Source: Reticulitermes speratus
Lineage: Eukaryota > Arthropoda > Insecta > Blattodea > Rhinotermitidae
Assembly: GCA_021186555.1 (NCBI GenBank)
Contig: JAJKFL010000039.1
Coordinates: forward strand, 15,976,733 to 16,040,732
Reading direction: 5' to 3'
DNA length: 64,000 nucleotides
Below, in pieces: positions 35,149 to 48,524 of the stretch; positions within the stretch are counted from its first letter, which is position 1, and every line of letters starts with the position of its first letter. The notes below the pieces were generated by a model. That model ran no database searches and was not told where the DNA came from. It saw only the letters and a program-made list of their open reading frames with translations. The translations under genes were made by a program, and so were the position numbers.

Positions 35149-35395
35149 TATTTAAGTTTTAGCGCATGCTTTATGAAAAACGTGAATATTGTTTGAATAG
35201 AAAATGATAACATTATGAAATAAACGGCATTTTATGGAATAAAACAGATATTATCTAGCATGTCTTAAAAACGCAGTAACTAATATTCTTGTATGTGAAT
35301 GGAGACTGAGTGCCTTCCAGCCAATTCCATGGTAGAAAAGTTAATTTGTTTATGTACTGACATATATGTGTGTGTTTTTTTTGTATGTGTGTTGA

Positions 35396-35458
35396 GGGGG
35401 GGGGGGGCTAAGTCTGTGTTATTTTAGGGATCTTATTTCGTTGTTGTTGTTGTTGTTC
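35396..35458 (+). repeat. Poly-G tract (12 nt) and (GTT)n microsatellite
   Basis: G run at 35396-35407 and about six GTT units at 35440-35458. Confidence 0.95.
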
Positions 35459-37693
35459 AGAAAGTTTATGAAAGTTCCCTTTTGTTTCAGGTAAGTTCCT
35501 GATACCTCGCAGAGTCATTTGCCGTCGGTAATGCCATAAAAGTAGAAGCAGACAGGTGAATTTATTTTTCCCACAAGGTAGGAATTCCACAGTGCAACAT
35601 AGTTGTAATGCGTTGAAATGCACCTTAATTTTTCGCCAGCAGTTTAAAGACGCGACGTAGAGTGACGGTGATCCACTTCATTAGAATTGATAGTTACCCT
35701 TCTTATAGTTTTGCGAAGTCAAATTTTTACACTTCGCAGTTAAAATTGTTTTGCATTTAGAGTTACACGCATGCAATAACCATATTTTGAACGTTGGTTT
35801 TATGTCAACGGGGGACACCCATTTTGTGTAAATGGACCGATTTTAATTTGTTGCAATATGACTTCGCAAAGCGGTCAGCCATTTGGAAGACGTATGCAGC
35901 CTCTGGTAAAGAACTTCGCAATGCGCATCACGTTTGCTTAATAAACAAATGCTACTGTCGCGTCTCCATTGGATATGCAATGACTGAGTTTGTTTTATGT
36001 TCTCTGTTGACGTGCTGCAGTGAAGACAGTGGAAATGAGCCGCCATTTTTGACGGAGAATACGTCAATGGCAAGAATAAGAAGAAGCTGCATTGCAGTTT
36101 GAAGAAGAAGTTCTGTTTTTCATAGTGATCTGCTTTATAATTATTATATCTACCTTCCTCTTCACGGAGCAAAGTCAGTAATGCCAACACTACAATTCCG
36201 CATATTGGAACAAAGACCCTATATTAAATAACAGAATGTAGTTCGTTGGTGATTGTAACATTGCTTCCTGACGCTGCAGGTCTCAATGTCTTTCTACGAG
36301 AATGTAATGACAAAAGAGCCTTGGACTTGTGCCAGCAAAATTAACAGTTTCTTAGCTTTAAGACAACGCATTTCATTTTCACATGCATCTTTTATCATGA
36401 TTATTTTCCGTGATGCACAGCGACATGGACAGACGGGTGTATGTGGATTAAGTTTTATGTACTCGTATGTATGTAGATGGAAAGAAATTACGACATATTC
36501 TTGTTAGCACGTCAGTTTAAGTAGACGGTGAGGCTAGTAGATATCGTAAATGGGCAAGAGTGTAGAGCCAAATTAGCGATTTATTTATGTGCCTAATGTC
36601 CATTGACGCAATATTCCGTCTACACTAAACGTGTCAGACACAAGCTAAAAGTTTTGCTGGATCTTAGTATTGTAATTTTCAATAAACAAAGCTCTTTGAC
36701 GGAATTTGTAAAAATTGTTTTTGCTCTACTGCCACACCAAGTTTCACGTTCTCCACTCTCGTACAGTCTTCATTATTTATCGTCGTCAGATCGAAAGCCG
36801 AGTACAGACTCCGCGCGGTTGCCATGCTGCTGTTTTGTATTCTACAAATAATGATGTCGGCACATGTGTCATGTTTTTATAAAGTATTATGACACAAAAT
36901 ATTAGGAATGTCAGTAGTGTCGCTCCTGCTTGAAAAGTTGTGCGTCTGGTTTTTTGGTACTGCTGACCAGCCAGCCCACCTTCAGCTTATCACGGCGCTT
37001 TGCACTCATTTTTTTAAGTCTTGCTTTGATTGGTTCCCTGACGTTTCGGAAAAGATGGTTATCACCGTTTTCCAGCACGAAGTGACTAAAATTGACGTGA
37101 GTAGATATTTAAATTTATGAATTTGCGTTTGCATCTCTCATTTCCCATGTGCGTAAATCCAATCGTGGCATTCGGATATTAGAGGGTTCGCAGTTGTTTA
37201 TGCATCACTCTGTTTAGTAGATGAAATTCATTTAATTTAAAATTAATTTCCTAACTGTCGAGCATGGGAACAAAGTTGATCAGCTACTGAAGTACATGCC
37301 GTCATGTGTTAGGTGGGCTAACCCATTTGCACCGCCGAGCGTTAGTAATGCCTCTACTTCATTACTCACATATAATTATGTCGCCGTAAACTGCGTCAGA
37401 TTGGAAATAAACCAAATTTTCACATCAAACGACCATGTATTTTGTAGCGAAGTGAATAATTCGCGAACTGCAGCAGCAACCAGGCGAATTATGTGCATGT
37501 TGTGACAAGGCAGTCGCATCATGATGAAGTACCCTGCTGGACACGAATCGACTAGCTCCAGGCTCCTGGCTCCTGTTATTTTTCATTGCTTTTTTCTTGT
37601 GAGATACAAGTACTCACTAGGTGAAATAAAATGTGTCTGGTTAAAGTTCGTAAATGAATACAATGTATTGTATACCGTGTATTGTTTACTTGA
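35459..37693. other. No recognisable gene
   Basis: Several 60-115-codon frames on both strands lack domains. A degenerate motif copy lies at 37034-37080 on the minus strand, where GGAAAA/TTTTCC form a stem next to GAAACGTCAGG. Confidence 0.35.
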
Positions 37694-37740
37694 AAATTAT
37701 TTTATTAATTATTTATTATTATTAATTAATTAATTATTTT
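37694..37740 (+). repeat. (ATTA)n AT-rich simple repeat
   Basis: TTATTATTATTAATTAATTA-type sequence. Confidence 0.85.
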
Positions 37741-38885
37741 ACGTTAGTTGCCTTTTAACTCTGATATTGAACAAAGACGATTACAGAACTTCGAGTAAGG
37801 TATGTTGAGACAGTTTTCTAGCCCGCGAAATAATGCGAACTGTTTTGAATACTGAAACCTGCAAGCAGGTCCATTTTTTCACTGATCGGCCTTGACGGCC
37901 ACTAAAAAATGTTTGAAGAGCTTTTTTGAACTGGAAATGTTTTACTGTAGGCATAACGAGATGTCACGTGGCAAGATAGTAGAGACAGGTTTAGTTTAGA
38001 CTTACTAGCTGATCAGTAGCGAATAGTGTCTACACACGCCTTCAGATTCACAAAACATATTTGCTAGTAACACGGGGAACAAGTAGTGCCCATTTCGAAT
38101 TTACAGTTCACCTTACCTCTTGCCGTATCCACGAATTACCGTAACAGATTCAAGTGGCCTTGCTCCCCGTCTGGCTTTAAACTACGGATTTTCCCGATAT
38201 GTTTCGCAAGTTTGTCATTTGCAGTTTTCTCCTGCTCGGCGCTAGATTAGCTACGGTGCTAGCTATGAATTTGAGAATGCATCGTTAAAGAGTGCAGAGT
38301 ATGAAGCTCTTCTTAGAGTTACGGTCTTCATCCTGATGCTTCTCTTTTGGGGCCGTTTCTTCTTTCGCCTTCATCCTCACTCCCAGTTCTTCGCGATTTG
38401 CCGCTGCAACCAGTAAAGTGTTATCGGAATGTCTGATAATTCACTCGTTCTGTTACCGCAACAGGTAATTTATCCATTTATATCCTTCAGACTCTTACGA
38501 GACCCGTAACCCTGTACGCTAACTTTAGTGTCTTGGATATATAGACTGTGTAATGCAGCTTCGTGTTGCTCGCGGGGTTTTACGGGTACATTACGTGACG
38601 TACCTAGCTTCAAGCCGGCCTATAAAGTGCGTGTCCTCTTGCCCCCAAGGATTGTTGGGTACGCGGCCGCGACTGGCGCCAGGCTTCACTTGTTTCATTC
38701 GGGGGTGTCGCTGCATTTCCGAGCACTGCTGTAAAATCAAATGGCAGTTTATGCGGACAGAAATAAATAGGTTCTATTTCAAGGATGAACATTGTCTTCT
38801 TCATTCCTAAAATAATAAAGTAGGATATTAATAATGCTATATTTAATAAAAATAGGATTTGCCTTACTAAGAGTTTTATTAATCT
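37741..38885. other. No recognisable feature
   Basis: Overlapping 64-85-codon frames at 38528-38810 on both strands show no recognisable content. Confidence 0.3.
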
Positions 38886-38911
38886 AGAGAGAGAGAGGGA
38901 AGAGAGAGAGG
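38886..38911 (+). repeat. (GA)n microsatellite
   Basis: GA repeat interrupted by GGGA. Confidence 0.9.
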
Positions 38912-39017
38912 GGTGTTTTATTCACTGAGTTTGTTGTTTACTAAAATTGTATAGCGTGTGCGGTAGATGAATGAAGTATGAGTGTGAGGTATTGATGGAA
39001 TGATACTGAGAGGAGAA

Positions 39018-39142
39018 CACTGAAGTACTAGGAGAAAAACCTTTCGCAGTGTCACTTTGTCCACCACCTATTCCACATCGGCTGGCCTGGGGTCGGACTC
39101 AGGCCTCCGTGGCGAGAGAACTGGCAACTAACCCCGATCATT
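39018..39142 (-). mobile_element. Truncated SINE family B
   Basis: Minus strand carries GAGTCCGACCCCAGGCC (B-box region), GGTGGTGGACAAAGTG and TTTTTCTCC, matching the head and proximal body of the complete copies at 1239 and 53201. The first bases of the head and the whole 3' half are missing. Confidence 0.85.
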
Positions 39143-39146
39143 GGCT

Positions 39147-39179
39147 TATAATAATAATAATAATAATAAGAATAATAAT
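39147..39179 (+). repeat. (ATA)n microsatellite
   Basis: About ten ATA units with one G substitution. Confidence 0.95.
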
Positions 39180-39203
39180 GACAATGGATATGTACATACG
39201 AAA

Positions 39204-39495
39204 GTATGTGGGCCGGGATAGCGTAGTCGGTATAACGACTCGCTACGAGCTGCACGGTCCGGGGATCGAATCCCGGTGGGGGCGAGATTTTCAGCACCCG
39301 TCCAGACCGGCCCTGGAACCTACCCAGCCTCCTGTACAATGGGTACCGGGTCTTTCCCGGGGGTAAAGCGGCCGGTGCGTGGAGTTGACCACCCACCCCC
39401 ATCTAGTGCCGAGGTTAAAGAAAGTGTAAAGCTATACCTCTACTCCCCCTCTGGGCCTTCATGGCGTGTTCTAGGGTGAACTTGACCTTTACCTT
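39204..39495 (+). mobile_element. Full-length SINE family A, best-preserved copy
   Basis: Head GGCCGGGATAGCGTAGTCGG (39211, A-box region) and GGGGATCGAATCCCGG (39257, B-box). The body follows with CAATGGGTACCGGGTC, GGGTAAAGCGGCCGG, GAGTTGACCACCCACC and GCCGAGGTTAAAGAAAG. The tail is GGCCTTCATGGCG followed by GTGAACTTGACCTTTACC. Bounded by an 11-bp perfect direct repeat TACATACGAAA at 39193-39203 and 39496-39506. This copy is the reference I used for the others. Confidence 0.95.
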
Positions 39496-39506
39496 TACAT
39501 ACGAAA

Positions 39507-39870
39507 TTATTGTTACAGTATGCGGACAGCCATCTTCTGGGATACGACGCCGTGTTGTGTGGTAGCAGTAATACGACAAACAAGCTATGTTGCAGCACTT
39601 CCAAGCAAACCATCATCTTCATAGTCGCCGTATTTACACTAATTACACAATATTTTTAAAGGAATAGAATTTTGTTACATTTAATTTGCTGAATACTCTG
39701 GAATAACATCTGTAGTCGGTTCATTTACCTTTATCATTTTCTGCAGCTTTTATCACGTGAAATTTGTCAGCCGGCTGTAATGGCCACGGAGGCCTGTCAG
39801 CCAGACCACACGGAGAAAAGAGGTGAAAACTGAAGGACAGATTGATTTTATATGTAAAGCAATCTGTGCA
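39507..39870. other. Left flank of the satellite array
   Basis: Unique-looking. Contains a small GGCCACGGAGGCC palindrome-like word near 39781. No gene recognised. Confidence 0.35.
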
Positions 39871-42800
39871 TGTATAGTCTTTGTACATAATACTGTACCT
39901 GTACAAGCAGCACATTAACAGTAAAGGTAGGAGCAAGGTATTAACATGTACAGTCTTTGTACATAATACTGTACCTGTACAAGCGGCACATTAACAGTAA
40001 AGGTAGGAGCAAGGTATTAACGTGTATAGTCTTTGTACATAATACTGTACCTGTACAAGCAGCACATTAACAGTAAAGGTAGGAGCAAGGTATTAACGTG
40101 TATAGTCTTTGTACATAATACTGTACCTGTACAAGCAGCACATTAACAGTAAAGGTAGGAGCAAGGTATTAACGTGTATAGTCTTTGTACATAATACTGT
40201 ACCTGTACAAGCAGCACATTAACAGTAAAGGTAGGAGCAAGGTATTAACGTGTATAGTCTTTGTACATAATACTGTACCTGTACAAGCAGCACATTAACA
40301 GTAAAGGTAGGAGCAAGGTATTAACGTGTATAGTCTTTGTACATAATACTGTACCTGTACAAGCGGCACATTAACAGTAAAGGTAGGAGCAAGGTATTAA
40401 CGTGTATAGTCTTTGTACATAATACTGTACCTGTACAAGCGGCACATTAACAGTAAAGGTAGGAGCAAGGTATTAACGTGTATAGTCTTTGTACATAATA
40501 CTGTACCTGTACAAGCGGCACATTAACAGTAAAGGTAGGAGCAAGGTATTAACGTGTATAGTCTTTGTACATAATACTGTACCTGTACAAGCAGCACATT
40601 AACAGTAAAGGTAGGAGCAAGGTATTAACATGTATAGTCTTTGTACATAATACTGTACCTGTACAAGCGGCACATTAACAGTAAAGGTAGGAGCAAGGTA
40701 TTAACGTGTATAGTCTTTGTACATAATACTGTACCTGTACAAGCGGCACATTAACAGTAAAGGTAGGAGCAAGGTATTAACGTGTATAGTCTTTGTACAT
40801 AATACTGTACCTGTACAAGCGGCACATTAACAGTAAAGGTAGGAGCAAGGTATTAACGTGTATAGTCTTTGTACATAATACTGTACCTGTACAAGCGGCA
40901 CATTAACAGTAAAGGTAGGAGCAAGGTATTAACGTGTATAGTCTTTGTACATAATACTGTACCTGTACAAGCGGCACATTAACAGTAAAGGTAGGAGCAA
41001 GGTATTAACGTGTATAGTCTTTGTACATAATACTGTACCTGTACAAGCGGCACATTAACAGTAAAGGTAGGAGCAAGGTATTAACGTGTATAGTCTTTGT
41101 ACATAATACTGTACCTGTACAAGCGGCACATTAACAGTAAAGGTAGGAGCAAGGTATTAACGTGTATAGTCTTTGTACATAATACTGTACCTGTACAAGC
41201 GGCACATTAACAGTAAAGGTAGGAGCAAGGTATTAACGTGTATAGTCTTTGTACATAATACTGTACCTGTACAAGCGGCACATTAACAGTAAAGGTAGGA
41301 GCAAGGTATTAACGTGTATAGTCTTTGTACATAATACTGTACCTGTACAAGCGGCACATTAACAGTAAAGGTAGGAGCAAGGTATTAACGTGTATAGTCT
41401 TTGTACATAATACTGTACCTGTACAAGCGGCACATTAACAGTAAAGGTAGGAGCAAGGTATTAACGTGTATAGTCTTTGTACATAATACTGTACCTGTAC
41501 AAGCGGCACATTAACAGTAAAGGTAGGAGCAAGGTATTAACGTGTATAGTCTTTGTACATAATACTGTACCTGTACAAGCGGCACATTAACAGTAAAGGT
41601 AGGAGCAAGGTATTAACGTGTATAGTCTTTGTACATAATACTGTACCTGTACAAGCGGCACATTAACAGTAAAGGTAGGAGCAAGGTATTAACGTGTATA
41701 GTCTTTGTACATAATACTGTACCTGTACAAGCGGCACATTAACAGTAAAGGTAGGAGCAAGGTATTAACGTGTATAGTCTTTGTACATAATACTGTACCT
41801 GTACAAGCGGCACATTAACAGTAAAGGTAGGAGCAAGGTATTAACGTGTATAGTCTTTGTACATAATACTGTACCTGTACAAGCGGCACATTAACAGTAA
41901 AGGTAGGAGCAAGGTATTAACGTGTATAGTCTTTGTACATAATACTGTACCTGTACAAGCGGCACATTAACAGTAAAGGTAGGAGCAAGGTATTAACGTG
42001 TATAGTCTTTGTACATAATACTGTACCTGTACAAGCGGCACATTAACAGTAAAGGTAGGAGCAAGGTATTAACGTGTATAGTCTTTGTACATAATACTGT
42101 ACCTGTACAAGCGGCACATTAACAGTAAAGGTAGGAGCAAGGTATTAACGTGTATAGTCTTTGTACATAATACTGTACCTGTACAAGCGGCACATTAACA
42201 GTAAAGGTAGGAGCAAGGTATTAACGTGTATAGTCTTTGTACATAATACTGTACCTGTACAAGCAGCACATTAACAGTAAAGGTAGGAGCAAGGTATTAA
42301 CGTGTATAGTCTTTGTACATAATACTGTACCTGTACAAGCAGCACATTAACAGTAAAGGTAGGATGCAGGTATTAACGTGTATAGTCTTTGTACATAATA
42401 CTGTACCTGTACAAGCAGCACATTAACAGTAAAGGTAGGATGCAGGTATTAACGTGTATAGTCTTTGTACATAATACTGTACCTGTACAAGCAGCACATT
42501 AACAGTAAAGGTAGGATGCAGGTATTAACGTGTATAGTCTTTGTACATAATACTGTACCTGTACAAGCAGCACATTAACAGTAAAGGTAGGATGCAGGTA
42601 TTAACGTGTATAGTCTTTGTACATAATACTGTACCTGTACAAGCAGCACATTAACAGTAAAGGTAGGAGCAAGGTATTAACATGTATAGTCTTTGTACAT
42701 AATACTGTACCTGTACAAGCAGCACATTAACAGTAAAGGTAGGATGCAGGTATTAACGTGTATAGTCTTTGTACATAATACTGTACCTGTACAAGCAGCA

Positions 42801-43058
42801 CATTAACAGTAAAGGTAGGATGCAGGTATTAACGTGTATAGTCTTTGTACATAATACTGTACCTGTACAAGCAGCACATTAACAGTAAAGGTAGGAGCAA
42901 GGTATTAACGTGTATAGTCTTTGTACATAATACTGTACCTGTACAAGCAGCACATTAACAGTAAAGGTAGGATGCAGGTATTAACGTGTATAGTCTTTGT
43001 ACATAATACTGTACCTGTACAAGCAGCACATTAACAGTAAAGGTAGGATGCAGGTATT
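39871..43058 (+). repeat. 76-bp satellite-like tandem array, 42 units
   Basis: The unit begins TGTATAGTCTTTGTACATAA and restarts exactly every 76 nt (39871, 39947, 40023 ... 42987). There are 41 full units plus a 72-nt final one. Each unit contains TTGTACA and TGTACAA, which can pair as a 7-bp stem. Copies differ at a few sites only: AAGCAGCAC versus AAGCGGCAC, GAGCAAG versus GATGCAG, and ACATG versus ACGTG. Units 11-31 are uniformly the CGG type, while units 32-42 are the CAG type and mix GATGCAG with GAGCAAG. 76 is not a multiple of three and stops recur, so no protein is encoded. The array has no spacers and is not CRISPR. Confidence 0.98.
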
Positions 43059-43389
43059 CTCTCTGCAGGAGGCATTCTGAAATGTATAAATAAATGGGTA
43101 ATAGCTGTTAAGCTTCATTTCCGTAGATGGCCAGTTTTTAGTTGAAAAAAGGAAGGTCAAGTTTTTGTGTTATATTACAACAAGGATTGTATTATTGCCT
43201 AAGGACGAAGGGGAAGTAGCGTGGGGGAACGATGTGTCTGATTAATTTACAAGTGAACCTTTAGGGCAGAAGTAAATTTCCTTGCCTCGGGACACGTGTG
43301 ATTAATCCCTCGTCAGAGCCCTGTCTATCCTTTAGGCAAGTCTAGTACGTGGAATTGAAGCACAGTGGGCTGTAGATGCTCGCACTCTA
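43059..43389. other. Right flank of the satellite array
   Basis: No recognisable feature. Confidence 0.3.
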
Positions 43390-43440
43390 TACCGGTGTTT
43401 GTCAACCGGTGTACCGCGACATTTGAATTTACTTCAGTTT
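43390..43440 (+). mobile_element. Possible hAT-type terminal fragment
   Basis: GTGTTTGTCAACCGGTGTACC followed by GCGAC resembles the subterminal wording of many hAT elements. No second end or 8-bp duplication was found, so it is at best a solitary end. Confidence 0.35.
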
Positions 43441-45890
43441 CAGTACATTGACAGTTATTCACGAAGTGTGGTAACGCCACTCAGATGTTCATTAGCTCTA
43501 CACCCTGTCCATTTGTAGTGCTGCTTTTTTGTTATATTTATTTTGTAACGTGATTAAATAAATGTTGCATAAAATATAAACCTGTAATCTTATAGCGTTT
43601 CATCTTTCTTCTTGTTCCAAGAGATAATGTTAACCATAAATCTGTGGGTTATTTCCCAAAGCAGACTTTAATTTGGCCACTGTTCTCTGGGTATGAAAGA
43701 GCCGTTTCAGAACTTTTATAGTCCTATGTTAGTCGAGCACCCGAGGAGATTATTGTAGGGGAATATCCATGTTGAATCTGTTAGGATTGTCGATGTACTG
43801 ACATGTTTATCGTCGTCGTTGTTCCTCAGTATCTGCAGATAAATAGAAGGACAGTATTTTCATGATTTAAAACATACTACGACCGTGTCCTACCCAGCCC
43901 TTGTATACTATTCATTAACTGTCCTTCCGTCTCGTTTGGCGTTTTCCATATTACCTCAGTGGATGAAGTGTCGTTTAACGTGCATAGAAGTTCCGGCAAA
44001 AACTTACGCCACCTGCTGTATGGTAAATTTAATTTCATAATCAAGCTTGCGGGATTTTGTGATCGTTTACTGTGCATAATTGAGATAAGCGGACTTGGTG
44101 ATACTGTAATTTAACATTTTAAAGCCTAGTAGTAATTGTGCGTATCACCTACTCTAATATTAAGAAACTCTCAATTTTTCCACGCATTGTATTTATGTGT
44201 TGTGTATGAATCTCACTGTAAGTCCCAATTGGTCTTTATAAGGAAAGGGACTGTGTTCTTTGTGAGATGGGAATTGAAGTTTTATGTATCTTATTTAGAT
44301 GAATGCTATTTCTGAAAGGGTTAAGCAGGCTAAACAAATCGATCGGATGTAGGTAATTAACCTTCTGTCCGTCTGCCACTTTGCAACTGTCTTTGGTTAT
44401 TTCGTACGATAGTAGCCTGTAGAATGTAGTATTCAACAGCTACTTGTTCACAGCGAAGGTCGAAGCAGAACGGTTCATTGTTAAAGCAAATCAAAGTGTA
44501 ACCAGTGGAACGTGTGGATAGGCCAATAACACTGCCAGGCACGAAGACAGGTTCAGTTTGCCAAATAGATTGCTTTCATGTCTCTTGAGGCAGCCATCTT
44601 GTATCCACGTGCCCACGTTCCGTTGTTCGTTTGTTGCTGGCACAATAAAATGTTTCATAGACCTAGGCTGTGGTGTGCTTCATATGCGGCCACTCCCGTG
44701 GAACTCAACTCCACCCATGACGCGATTGACAACAAAATGTTGACAACAGTATTTTTCGTTTTATTTCTAACCTTTCCTCGGCCCTGTTGTCTCATTTCAT
44801 TGCATTAACGGTATCGCTATTCTTTTGCAAGCACTCTGTGTCATATTCAATGCTACCAATTTCTCAGCTTCTTTCAGGACGAATTACGTACGTTCTACTG
44901 GAGTGGTGGTAGAGAAATTCATGTGCCTGGGATGTGACGGCTGATATTAACCGAAACGTCGATTAATTTTTACCAAACTCGGCGGCATCACTTCCTAGAC
45001 GACATCTTTATTTTGATTTATAATTTAATACGAATTCGGTATTACTAAAAACTTTGCACTTGGCACTTGAAACCTGAAGGTTATAATTTACCTCTCAGTC
45101 CTGTATTCCCGTTACCGTGGCTGTAATTGTGATATATATAGGTAATTAGTAATAAAAATTAGCACCATTTTAAACCTCTCTCCGACTTGTTTTTGTGTCT
45201 TTGCACACCTAAAGAAGTGCTAAGCTATTGGAGACGTTTCTTCTATCTTACACTTAAAACGAGATCGAGCTGTCGATTACTGTAATCGATTGAACGAGAA
45301 CAACGCAGCGTTGCGTAATGAGGTGCGGACTGCCTGATCAAGTTTCCAGTGCATCAGGTTTACTGGGTGGCTGATGTGTTGTTCATGAAACATACGGGCT
45401 CATCTTCGCCAAACAACTGTAGGCCTACAGATAGAGCGTGATTGTGTGTTTTGTTCGGCAACATCTTAAGAAGTAACCACACCCCACTGCTCCGTAGAAC
45501 AACATATTATGCTCTGATTTGTTTCTTGTGTGCAGAAAGGATGGTCGGTATAAGGCATAGATTGAGTGAAGAGATAATCTTGCATGGAGTTAGTGATGGC
45601 TGGTATGAAAATTGAACACAAGAGATTCTGTAAGTTAGACACTGTGCTGTGTAGACCGGCACCAGTCAGATGTGGAAACCTTCAAGTATATGTAGACGAC
45701 AACAACACGTCAAATAATATTCATGACAAATTAAGAGCAGTTATATTCCAGAAATGCTCAGTACATATTTTTACGATTTCTGGTAGAGAAAAAATTGGTA
45801 AAAACACCATTCTTGTATTAAATTGTTCAGATTTGAGGCTTCTCTGCGTGCGATTCATGTTGTTGCCAGCATTTCGGGGGAACCTGGTTC
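43441..45890. other. No recognisable gene
   Basis: Includes a 120-codon plus-strand frame (45584-45946) with no domain. CCGAAACGTCGATTAA near 44952 is another GAAACGTCG word. Confidence 0.3.
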
Positions 45891-46390
45891 CTTCATATTC
45901 AGTAGGTTATAACACTCAGAAGACAACAGTTGTGATATTTGAATGAATAAATTTTTATATAGCGAATTAGTCTTCGATTAAGGTATCACAAGTTCCTGTA
46001 CGTTTGAAGTATTGTGTCTGTTCAGTCTAGATTGTAATATTGCTTCTTTTTCTTTTTCTTCTTTTGTGGTTCCTCTATCCATGAAGGACAAGCGCCTCCG
46101 TAGTTGCTGTCCTCGATCCATTCCTATCCTGCGCTAATGTAATATTGCTTATTAAATTTTAAATGCACGTAGTTCATCCATGCATTGAAGAAATTCCTGT
46201 TTTCTGTCTCACTGAAAGCAATTCTAAAAATATTTCTTTTATCAGTGAACTTTATATTTGCTATTGTAAGACCATGATAAATAATAGAGACACATAACCA
46301 TATGTTTTGAAGAAACCTGCTTTCTCCATCTTTACGGTAGGTTATGACATCCAGAAGACAACAATCTTGATATTCTTATAAATTAATTAT
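45891..46390 (+). repeat. Diverged duplicated block
   Basis: AGGTTATAACACTCAGAAGAC then AACAGTTGTGATATT near 45902-45945 recurs as AGGTTATGACATCCAGAAGAC then AACAATCTTGATATT near 46331-46375. The pair may be two copies of one interspersed repeat or an old tandem duplication. Confidence 0.5.
46037..46135 (-). pseudogene. Short LINE ORF2 C-terminal scrap
   Basis: The minus strand gives AQDRNGSRTATTEALVLHG then a stop and a basic run. The AxDRxxW/S-R...EAL...HG wording resembles the last residues of LINE polyproteins. It is too short for confident assignment. Confidence 0.35.
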
Positions 46391-48286
46391 TATTTATTAC
46401 TTAATCTTAGGGAGTGTATTGTAAGTCACTTGTACATTTCAGTTATACCACTTAAATTACTTTATTGTCACAGTTCACAATACACCTTAAATAATTTAGC
46501 CATCTGTTAACAAACTTATAATTTTCTTCTCAGTATGTCGAAGAATATCCTTATTATGAACAACTTTATTTTCTCAACTGGATGAGCGCAATAAATAATA
46601 TAATATCTGCAGGACTGTTTATTTACCCTGTAACATGATCACTTCTGTTGGAGGAAGCAGTAAGCTTACAGTAAGATATAAGAAAAATCTTTTGTAAGGA
46701 GACCAGGGTAACATATTAAAACAGATATGTTGAGACAAAACATTTGAGTGCTTGGCCCGAGCAGCAGTATTAACGTACATCCCTTGGGGGTCAAACAGAG
46801 AGTTTTTAATAAATAAAAAAATCGGGGGCAAATCTCGAGGGTGGAGTGATGTAAGTGCAAGTTTTGCGTGCTACCCTGGATCCTCCTCAGGGCACAGGAA
46901 TGAATTCAGACTTTCGTAATTAACTGCCCCCTGTAATTTCTGTTTGATTTACGTAGCACAGAGAGCATAGAAATTAATAACCTACGGTTTGTTGTGCGCC
47001 CTCGCGCAGTCTAGCACTGAATTTAATACGAAACTCCTTATTTGACTTTTACTCTTGCTTCTCTTTTTTTTTTTTTTACTATTTTATTTTATTATTTTAC
47101 CTTTTCGCCTTCGTCTATCCCTCATCCCACATACGCAGTAGTACGCCGTGTCGAAACAATGGCGCTGTGCACTGGAGCTATTCATTCCTACGTCGCTTCG
47201 TATGCCCTAAGCAAAATGGATTTTTCAATTACGACAATAGGCGTAGTTTACTCTCGGGTCTTTCTCTTTCTCCTTTTGGTATAACGTGTAATTGTCGTAG
47301 TAGGACTTGAAATTTTGACACGATACTTTTATTTTCCTGTCCTCAGTAAGCAAAACTTTATTCAGAAAGTTTCAGTTCCATCGATGAGTCACCGTATCCT
47401 GCTGCAGCATGTCTTTACGCTACAGACACGCTGTTCAATTTTAGGTACAAAAGCACACAGCAAGCACTGCTTTCTGCTCTAGTCATCACAGCTATTTACC
47501 TGCCCGCCAAAGAATAGAAACACGATGAGTTTCCCGTGCCGCGATGCTTGTTCTGCGCGGTCGACTGACTTCCTTCAAGCGGTCGATAAAAATACACCAT
47601 CGAGTCGCTTCAGTAACGGGGAGTTCACCCGCCTTCTGAAAATGCATTCGCTGACATCTAAGGGAGGATGTCACTCGTTGTTTAATTATCAAGCCCAAAG
47701 ATGGCGTCACATACGACCCGCTGTGTTCACTGACTACAGGTACGGGTTAAAAGTTACTTTAACTTGAAACCGCAAGGCGGGACACACATGACCCCGTAAG
47801 AAAATTGCGGCCCCGGGTTCAGGCCTGTCTTCTGCAAGAGTGTTTGTCGCTTCGCAGGTATATGTTGTTGTGGGTACGTACCTGAAACTTGGAACGCAAA
47901 TTGCGGTCACATACAACCTCATTAGACGATGTTATTACGCAAGACCAGTTCCGAAGGCGTAGTTCCATCCGCAGGGTACCTGTAGTGTGTTGGTAGCTAT
48001 GCTCGAAATGGCTTTCTGTTTTACTGTATTTCGGAACATCTAGAATGTATGTATGTGATTTCACGCAAGCATGTTCCCAGGACTGTGCATTGCATTTTTA
48101 TGCCTTGAGACGAGAATTTCTCTTTATTACAATCTGACAAGTGACGTCGTTTCGATGGCCAAGGTGTTATATCGGATCGTTGTGTATAATTTTGTAATTT
48201 CATGTTTAAAGTGTTACAGCATAAATGCTATGCATGAATACAAAATGTAACAGCTATAACTGCTATTGTCTAAATTATGTCGAATA
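46391..48286. other. No recognisable gene
   Basis: Contains a T run at 47067-47079. The 80-codon plus-strand frame at 47525-47767 shows no known domain. Confidence 0.3.
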
Positions 48287-48524
48287 TACAGGGTGCGACA
48301 GAGTAACCTGGCGGTTTTGGAAAAAAATATCCCAAAAATGACATTTTTACCATTTACTTTTTAACAAAAAGAAGTAGGCCTACATCTCAAAGCACTTTAT
48401 ACACATTACTTACTTTTGAAGTTATGTAACTAAGATGACTGTCAGTCTATCAGTATACATTGTTGTGCTGTGGAACGTACATTTTCCTTAGACGCCATCT
48501 CACGCCCATCAGTATCGTTTAATG

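Noticed and set aside
39211-39280. Genuine tRNA gene (also at 1449-1524, 30789, 53201, 61619)
   Set aside because: A- and B-box-like words are present, but the cloverleaf is degenerate and each is the head of a SINE with its body attached.
39871-43058. CRISPR array
   Set aside because: Units are contiguous with no unique spacers, the 76-bp period is wholly repeat, and the context is animal DNA.
45584-45946. 120-codon plus-strand open frame
   Set aside because: No domain, and its end lies in a block repeated about 430 bp downstream.
47525-47767. Possible exon with a CAG/GTACGG donor-like end
   Set aside because: No recognisable domain, no acceptor or partner exon, and such donor-like words are common by chance.
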